Below are positions 25,261 to 64,000 of a stretch of DNA of 64,000 nt, piece by piece. The notes beneath the pieces are model-generated. The model searched no databases. It was not told where the DNA came from and saw only the letters and a program-made list of their open reading frames with translations. The stretch is from Lysobacter enzymogenes (GTDB taxonomy: Bacteria; Pseudomonadota; Gammaproteobacteria; Xanthomonadales; Xanthomonadaceae). The stretch spans positions 3,100,001 through 3,164,000 of the forward strand of contig NZ_CP067396.1 of assembly GCF_023617245.1 (NCBI RefSeq), read 5' to 3'. The first letter of the stretch is position 1. Every line of letters starts with the position of its first letter. The position numbers and the translations under genes were made by a program.

Positions 25261-28200
25261 GGCCGCGCCGCTGCGCTGCGCCGCGGGTTGCGCGCGCGCA
25301 TCGCTGTCGGCCGAGGCGTCGTTGGCCGCCGGCGTCGCCCGGCGGTCGGTATCGGCGGCCGGCTGCGCCGACGCTGCCGGCGCCGCGACCGGCTGCGGCA
25401 GCGCGGCGCGCGCCGCGGCCTGCAGCTGCACGGTGTCGTGGTCCTGCAGCACATGCCGCACGAGCTTGTTGACTGAGCTGTGGTCGAACAGGCTGGTGCC
25501 GGCCAGTTCGATGCCGAGCGCGTCGTTGAGCGCGCGCACGATCCGCACGCTGCTGATCGAGTCGACGCCGTAGCCGGCGAACGCGCTGTCCGGATCGATG
25601 CGCTCCGGCGCCAGCTTGAGGATTGCGGCCAGCTGCGCGAGCAGCGTGTGCTTCACATGGGCTTCGAGGTCGATGGCGGCCACCGTCTGGTCGGGTTCGT
25701 AGTCGGGTCGGGGTTCGGATGCGGCAAGCGCGGGTTCGCGCTCGATCGGCGGCGCGCGCTCGGCTTGCGGCGCGGGCGGTTGCTCTGCCGCGGCGTCGGC
25801 AGCGGGCTCCGGCGCGGGTACACGCAGGCCTTGCGCGCCCAGCCGATGCAGCGCCGCCAACTGCGGCAGCGCGGCGTGCATGAAGACTTCCAGCGCGGCC
25901 ATCGCCTCGACCGGCCGCAGCGCGCCGATGCCGGCCTGGGCGAAGCGTTCGCGCACCCGCGGCGGCAGGCCCGCGGTGGCGCCGATGTCGCCCCAGAAGC
26001 CCCAGTTGAGGGTCTTGACCCGGCGGCCGTAGCGGCTCGCCAGACCGCGCGCCAGCGCGTCCTGGTACAGGCTGCCGGCGCTGTAGTTGCTCTGGCCGGC
26101 GTCGCGCGAGTAGCTCACCAGCGAGGAGAACAGCACCACACCGTCGGCCGCGTCGTCGGCGAACGCGCCCAGCAGGTTGGCGGCGATCTTGGCCTTGGTC
26201 GCGAACGCGCGTTCGAACCGCGCCGCGTCCATGACTGCCAGGCCCTGGTCGTGCAGTTCGATCGCCGAATGCACCACGCAGTCGATCCGGCCGTACGCGC
26301 GCAGCGCCTGCGCGCGCACCGCGGCCAGCGCCGCCGGGTCGGCGGCGTCGGCCTGCAGGTACAGCGGCGCCGGCCCGAGCGCGGCCAACCGCGCGCGCTT
26401 GGCTTCGATGTCGGCATCGGCGGCGCGCCGGCCGACCCAGACCACGCGGGCTTGGTAGTGGCGCAGCAGGTACTCGCTGAATACCTCGCCCACGCCGCCG
26501 GCGCCACCGACGATCAGGTACACGCCGTCGCGGCGGAACGCGCCGTCGGTGCGCGCGGGCACCGGCACCGGCCGCAGCCGTTCGCGTGCCCACTGGCCGT
26601 CGTGGCAGAGCCAGCCGCGGCCCTGGGTGTCGGCGGGCACGGCGAGCAGTTGTTCGACGCCGATGCCGGCGGCCGCGCCGATGGCATCCTCGCGCCCGAG
26701 GTCGACCAGGCGCAGGCTCCACTGCGCGTTTTCCTTGACCGCGCTCGCCACCAGTCCTTGCAAGGCCGCGTGGCTCGGGTCGGTGCCGGCATCGCGCGTG
26801 ACCAAGGTCCATTCCAGCGCGCCGTCGCCGTAGCCCTGGTCGAGCAAGGCCTTGATCGCGTGGAAGCACGCCAGCACCGGCGCGCTGCGGGCGGCGTAGT
26901 CGAGCAGTTCGTCGACGCGTTCGCCGCCGCCGTCGCCGGCGAACCAGACGAGGCGGTCGATCCGGCCCAGCGCGCGCAGCGCATCGGCCCAGGCGCCGAT
27001 GGCGTCCGCCGCGGGCGGCGCCAACGCCGTCGCCCGCGGCCACACCCGCGCGAATTGCGCCATCGCTTGCGCGCTGGCGCCGACGATGGCGACGCGCGCC
27101 TGCGCATCCAACGCCTGCGGCACCGGCGCCGCAACCGGCTCGGTATCGCCGATCAGCAGTTCCAGCGCCGCGAGCGCCTCGGGGACGCGATGCACGGGCG
27201 CCTCGACCGGCGGTGCCGGCGGCTGCATGACGGGCTCGCTGCGCGGCCCGGATTCGCTAGCGCCGTCACCCGTCGTCACCCAGCAACGCTCCTTAGCGAA
27301 AGCGTAGGTCGGAAGATGGGCAAAGCGTCCCGGCCGCGAGCGCGGCAGGTCGCGCCAATCCGGGTCGAATCCGCCGACCCAGCGCTCGCCGAGTCCGGCC
27401 AGCGCCTGCGCGTCGGCGCGCAGCGGCGCGCGCGCGGCGCTATCGGCGCGGTGCGATTCGCGCATCTGCGCGGTGACGCGGCCGGCGAACGAGGCCGGCG
27501 CGGCGCGGCCGGCGAGGAAGTCCTCCAGCCGCGCGAGCGCTTCGGCGCGGTCGACGGCGACGAACGCCAGCCGCTGCTCGAACGCCGCGCGCCCGACCTG
27601 CAAGGTGTAGGCGACATCCGCCAGCGGCGTGGCCGCGTCGCGCTGCAGCCAGCGCGCCAGCGCCTGCGCTTGCGCGCGCAGTTCGTCCGCGCCGCGCGCG
27701 GACAACAGCAGCAACTGCGGCTCGCGCGCATCGGCCTGGGGCGCGGCGTGCGCTTCGGCCGGGTTCCATTCCTCCAGCACCAGATGCGCATTGGTGCCGC
27801 TGTAGCCGAACGAGCTGACCGCCGCGCGGCGCGCGCTCGCCTCGGGCACCCGCCATTCGCGCAGTTCGGTGTTGATCACGAACGGCGAACCGCGCAGTTC
27901 GACGTGCGGGTTGGGCCGGCTGTAATGCAGGGTCGGCACCAGGCGCTTTTCGCGCAGGGCCAGCAGGGTCTTGTGCACGCCGGCGACGCCGGCGGCGGCC
28001 GAGGCGTGGCCGATGTTGCTCTTGACCGAGCCCAGCGCGCAGAAATGCAGGTCGGCGGTGGCCTCGCCGAACACCGTCGACAGCGCCTCGAACTCGATCG
28101 GATCGCCGAGCCGGGTGCCGGTGCCGTGGGCTTCGACGTAGCTGATCGACGCCGGATCGATGCGATGGCGGCGGTACACCTCGCGCAGCAGGTCGGCCTG

Positions 28201-29211
28201 GCTCTTGGCGCTGGGCGCGGTAATGCCGTTAGTGCGCCCGTCCTGGTTGATGCCCGAGCCGAGCACGACGGCATGGATGCGGTCGCCGGCGGCGATCGCG
28301 TCGCTCAGTCGCTTGAGCACCAGGGTGCCCACGCCCTCGCCCGGAACGAAACCGTCGGCGGAGTCGTCGAACGCGCTGCAGCGTCCGGATGCCGACAGCA
28401 TCCCGGCGGCGCACATGCTGACGTGGGTTTCCGGGCTCAGGTACAAGGTCACGCCGCCGGCCAGGGCGAGGTCGATCTCGCCGGCCAGCAAGGCCTGGCA
28501 GGCCAGGTGGGTGGCCACCAGCGAGGACGAACAGGCGGTGTCGACCGCGATCGCTGGGCCCTTCAGATTAAGGTGATAGGCGATGCGCGCCGCGGCGATC
28601 GACGAGGAATTGCCGGTGGCCTCGCCGATGCCGGCGCCGGCCTGCCGGCACAGGCCGACGTACTCGTTGCCCATGATGCCCAGGTAGACGCCGCAACGCG
28701 CGCCGTCGAGCGCCGCCGGCGCGTAGCCGGCGTCCTCGAACGCGCGATAGCCTTCCTGCAGGAACACCCGGTGCTGCGGGTCCATCACCGTCGCTTCGGC
28801 CGGCGAAATGCCGAAGAACAACGGATCGAAGTTTTCTACTTCGTCCAGCGCGCCGAGCCATTTGCAATAGACCTTGCCCGGCTGCTGCGGGCGCGGATCG
28901 TAGAACCGCTCCACGTCCCAGCGCGACGCCGGCACCGTGCGCACGCCGCTGCGGCCTTGCGACAGCAGTTCCCAGAACGCGTCGAGCGAGTCGGCGCCGG
29001 GATAACGGCCGGACATGCCGACGATGGCGATGCGTTCGTCCGCGCTTGGGCTTGGGCTCGGGCCCGTGCGCGCGGTCGACGCCGCGGCGGCCGATGGCGC
29101 CGCCGGCGCGGGTTGCGCGGCCGCCTCGGCCAGCAGCCGCTTGGCCTGTTCCGGGGTGATCCGCCGCGATTGCAGATCGCGCAGTACGTCTTGTCGATTC
29201 ATGCTGTCCAT
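18529..29211 (-). CDS. Trans-AT polyketide synthase, two modules, third synthase of the line
   Basis: A 3560-residue AT-less PKS. Order: N-terminal helical docking-like segment (residues 1-35), KS (Cys227), KR, ACP (Ser1218), KS (Cys1484), DH (His2005 in HxxxGxxxxP; Asp2169 and Gln2173 in DxxxQ), KR, C-methyltransferase (EIGAGTGG near 2958), then three tandem ACPs (Ser3226, Ser3358, Ser3488). Both KS domains retain Cys, EAHGTGT and the second His. Both KRs have the GGAGGxG nucleotide site and a Tyr in the NYSAG/NYAAG context. There is no C-terminal thioesterase; the last 30 residues are a basic tail. The start may be 29211 or the in-frame ATG at 29202, which has better ribosome-site spacing. 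Pro/Gln- and Pro/Ala-rich linkers separate the ACPs. It lies 75 bp downstream of the second synthase and follows it in the colinear reading. Confidence 0.96.
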   Translation of the reverse strand: MDSMNRQDVLRDLQSRRITPEQAKRLLAEAAAQPAPAAPSAAAASTARTGPSPSPSADERIAIVGMSGRYPGADSLDAFWELLSQGRSGVRTVPASRWDVERFYDPRPQQPGKVYCKWLGALDEVENFDPLFFGISPAEATVMDPQHRVFLQEGYRAFEDAGYAPAALDGARCGVYLGIMGNEYVGLCRQAGAGIGEATGNSSSIAAARIAYHLNLKGPAIAVDTACSSSLVATHLACQALLAGEIDLALAGGVTLYLSPETHVSMCAAGMLSASGRCSAFDDSADGFVPGEGVGTLVLKRLSDAIAAGDRIHAVVLGSGINQDGRTNGITAPSAKSQADLLREVYRRHRIDPASISYVEAHGTGTRLGDPIEFEALSTVFGEATADLHFCALGSVKSNIGHASAAAGVAGVHKTLLALREKRLVPTLHYSRPNPHVELRGSPFVINTELREWRVPEASARRAAVSSFGYSGTNAHLVLEEWNPAEAHAAPQADAREPQLLLLSARGADELRAQAQALARWLQRDAATPLADVAYTLQVGRAAFEQRLAFVAVDRAEALARLEDFLAGRAAPASFAGRVTAQMRESHRADSAARAPLRADAQALAGLGERWVGGFDPDWRDLPRSRPGRFAHLPTYAFAKERCWVTTGDGASESGPRSEPVMQPPAPPVEAPVHRVPEALAALELLIGDTEPVAAPVPQALDAQARVAIVGASAQAMAQFARVWPRATALAPPAADAIGAWADALRALGRIDRLVWFAGDGGGERVDELLDYAARSAPVLACFHAIKALLDQGYGDGALEWTLVTRDAGTDPSHAALQGLVASAVKENAQWSLRLVDLGREDAIGAAAGIGVEQLLAVPADTQGRGWLCHDGQWARERLRPVPVPARTDGAFRRDGVYLIVGGAGGVGEVFSEYLLRHYQARVVWVGRRAADADIEAKRARLAALGPAPLYLQADAADPAALAAVRAQALRAYGRIDCVVHSAIELHDQGLAVMDAARFERAFATKAKIAANLLGAFADDAADGVVLFSSLVSYSRDAGQSNYSAGSLYQDALARGLASRYGRRVKTLNWGFWGDIGATAGLPPRVRERFAQAGIGALRPVEAMAALEVFMHAALPQLAALHRLGAQGLRVPAPEPAADAAAEQPPAPQAERAPPIEREPALAASEPRPDYEPDQTVAAIDLEAHVKHTLLAQLAAILKLAPERIDPDSAFAGYGVDSISSVRIVRALNDALGIELAGTSLFDHSSVNKLVRHVLQDHDTVQLQAAARAALPQPVAAPAASAQPAADTDRRATPAANDASADSDARAQPAAQRSGAAAAPGPIAIVGMSGRFPQSPDLQTLWAHLAAGDEVTEPITRWQIDSLGLPDDIKVCPRGGFLGDIDQFDPLFFNISGTEANFMDPQHRVLLETSWHALEDAGYAGQGIAGARCGVYMGFNGGDYGELLHGQPSLPPHAMWGNAASVLSARIAYYLDLQGPAITLDTACSSSLVAVHLACQGLWTGETDVALAGGVWIQCTPGFLISSSRAGMLSPTGRCRAFGDQADGFVPSEGVGVVVLKRLQDALDAGDRIYGVIRGSAINQDGASNGITAPSAGAQERLQRHVYDSFGIDAGRLQMVEAHGTGTILGDPIEAAALSRSLRHYSDRTGFCAIGSIKTNIGHTGAAAGVAGLIKVLLSLQHRQIPPSLHFDRPNPHIAFADSPLTVNTRLKHWEAPAAGRRLAAVSSFGLSGTNAHVVVEEAPPAAAAASAAQPTLLVLSGFREEDLPAQVAALAEHLERESALELSAAGYTLAVGRRHHRHRLALVAHNAADAAAELRRWLAGGSSRVLVGTAAAGNGGDERFAPARQRLHALAQARDDGERARLLAELAALHVQGLAPELSSAFASQRRVALPLYRFSRKRHWVPERAQPRVEAAAAPVAAVVAPAAVEPAAVVPATVAPAASAAPAIAAPPSAVSPAPKPAAANVASGVATAAPLHPFVHAAIAGADGPRYATRWSGQEPFLRDHVVQGAPMLPGAACLEMARAAAELARPGQRARQLRNVVWLRPLAVAEPVDLQVALEPVPARDNELAFRILGAGSDTPHCQGRVVLDAAPGRGSFVDVGTLRMLCDLRTLKGGDYYRVFDLMGLAYGESYRGIERAFVGADQLLAQIRLPAAAVQDGFQLHPSLLDSALQASIGFEIGDGREERPSDGAAPRSLMLFALDQIELYGPCTEQMWVWIRRDPRGNGNKLDIDLCEPTGRVVAALRGVTSREAGAPQRPAAAASASAATRPAQAPSPQPAPSAPAPVAAPASAGAHGEAFPGGDRVGALTLAPAWEPAAPPQAETWPQEKANVVVIGGDETQFAQLRKRHPRARHLPAAIADTADRAAEELRGAGNIEHLFWLAPPSQARAVDSESIVVDQQRGVMATFRLVKALLKLGYAGKPLGLTVVTAGSQPVADGEPLDPTHAGVHGLIGTLAKEYPDWRVRLVDVQAGQPWPLDALLALPADRDGNAWAHRHGRWHRQRWIQCALPEPEQTAFRRNGVYVVVGGAGGIGEAFSEYLIRRYAAQVVWIGLRKRDEIVEEKIGRLSQLGPAPHYVSADATDQPSLERACADIERRFGSVHGVVHAALLMAGDPLERMDEQRFWRGLAAKIEVSVRMAQAFAHLPLDFVLFFSSIQALEKTPRQANYAAGCTVEDAYAALLAQQWRCPVRVVNWGYWGSVGFAAISSGYRNWIAQAGMGSVEPAEGMAALERLLAGPLRQFAFLKTRREDALTGVQFSDDRLWRVGATAPVVPLDAPVDLDPAGLAGQGLPARFEGLLLELLRHELDALGVFAAATAQAREALIAPQYRAWLRHTLDLLAEHGLAVRRGEAWHAAGPASSPWQEWERNAPQWLDSAELAAPVRLAEATLRELGPVLTGQRAATDVLFPKSSPHLVEGIYRDSPVPDYFNKVLCSAVVRYIERRRRIDPDVRLRILEIGAGTGGTTAPLVRALEPYASCVAEYRFTDISRSFALAAQDEYAQRAPYMSYGSFDVERAAAAQGIDVGGFDIVVAANVLHATGDIARTLRNAKAALKRNGLLVLNEVCATSLFAHVTFGLLKGWWLYEDAHLRIPGSPALSPESWRAVLAEQGFGAIGLPAEGARSLGQQIVLASSDGWIRQPVGAQVVAVQAGEASRAPEPVVAAQARPAVELAAAAPVAPAAPVAEDEEAAIRRIVRDALIATLDVPAHELRDDAPLTDYGLDSMLAVQTVEVLNTTVCTELTTTSLFDHPSIDAVVAHLLSLRPRSAAVAASVASEPANAVASRVAPPAAAPVAAPQPQPQAAVQAPSPSPAPTASAAASAGIAQAIAQALVEIAGIDSGDIRGDAEFVDYGIDSMLAVQIVEALNRRLVVELTTTSLFDYPTIDALVAHLLASASHGAGAAQPSQAQPQPQAPQSWTPPAPQPQPQPAPQPQPAPQAAVAAPAPQPARSGGLRERVRQELLAVLAIDAADFDPATPFTDYGMDSMLAVQWVERLNQSLRLELTTTAPFDHPTLDALMQHIGEDHAEDAAEAAGESVAPTPQAAPAKRREQPMSYTI
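18894..18942. repeat. GC-rich hexamer repeat coding a Pro/Gln-rich linker
   Basis: Imperfect repeats of GGTTGC on the plus strand encode, on the minus strand, a Pro-Gln-Pro-Ala linker between the second and third ACPs of the last module. It is a flexible spacer and prone to length variation. Confidence 0.6.
25430..29040 (-). other. Module 11: KS-KR-ACP
   Basis: KS (DTACSSSL near 28532), KR (GGAGGVG near 26510; catalytic Tyr in QSNYSAG near 26085) and ACP (GVDSI near 25560). It extends the chain by one malonate and reduces the beta-keto group to a hydroxyl. About 170 residues between the KS flank and the KR are a structural half-KR with no DH motifs. Confidence 0.88.
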
Positions 29212-29286
29212 CCACTCGATACGGTCGCGCCCGGCGCGGTTCGCGGCGACGCTGCGCGCCGCGCATGGCCTTGCATCGGCCTGGTC

Positions 29287-64000
<34,714 letters not shown>

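Overview
The window is very GC-rich bacterial DNA. It is dominated by one assembly-line biosynthetic locus: a hybrid non-ribosomal peptide synthetase / trans-acyltransferase polyketide synthase (NRPS/trans-AT PKS) with tailoring and export genes. A long interrupted palindrome between two convergent genes (8106-8202) starts with a TGTAGGAGCGGCGC-type arm. I associate this repeat with Lysobacter and other Xanthomonadaceae, so I infer that origin; no rRNA, tRNA or housekeeping marker is present to confirm it.

Layout. (1) 3-1364 (+): the 3' end of a membrane glucan synthase (GT84/NdvB-like), probably the flank of the locus. (2) 1558-8080 (+): a compact tailoring operon of carbamoyltransferase, DUF6445 protein, amidohydrolase, luciferase-like flavin oxidoreductase and alpha/beta hydrolase, with a possible 22-residue leader peptide coupled to the flavin enzyme. 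(3) 8106-8202: the palindrome separating the two convergent transcription units. (4) 8226-18395 (-): accessory genes, named here in transcription order: MbtH-like protein, alpha/beta hydrolase, glycosyltransferase, stand-alone trans-acting acyltransferase, polysaccharide deacetylase, ABC ATPase, aldo/keto reductase, two ABC permeases, JmjC/cupin-like oxygenase and DinB-like protein. (5) 18529-64000 (-): three giant synthases. In transcription order they are 45972-64000 (5' end outside the window), 29287-45975 and 18529-29211.

Reading the synthases in gene order gives twelve modules: [A-MT-A-PCP, partial] - [C-A(Tyr-like)-PCP] - [C-A(Gly)-PCP] - [KS-KR-ACP] - [KS-KR-ACP] - [KS-ACP] // [C-A(Phe)-PCP] - [KS-DH-KR-cMT-ACP-ACP] - [KS-DH-KR-ACP] - [KS-ACP-ACP] // [KS-KR-ACP] - [KS-DH-KR-cMT-ACP-ACP-ACP]. 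No module contains an AT domain, so the separate acyltransferase at 15187-16083 is expected to load all the ACPs. All eight KS domains keep the Cys/His/His active site. The two ACPs of the non-reducing tenth module carry the Trp six residues after the phosphopantetheine Ser that marks beta-branching ACPs. The HMG-CoA-synthase-type cassette such ACPs need is not in the window.

If the genes act colinearly (inference), the product has an N-methylated residue, Tyr, Gly, two hydroxylated C2 units and a beta-keto unit amide-linked to Phe. The Phe is then extended by a methylated diene, a beta-branched carbon, a hydroxylated unit and a terminal alpha-methyl enoyl unit. There is no integrated thioesterase; the hydrolases at 17239-18168 and 7292-8080 are candidates for release. 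A glycosyltransferase, a deacetylase and a carbamoyltransferase suggest a decorated sugar. Two or three predicted oxygenases add hydroxylation or oxidation, and the ABC system probably exports the product. I do not recognise the product as a known compound.
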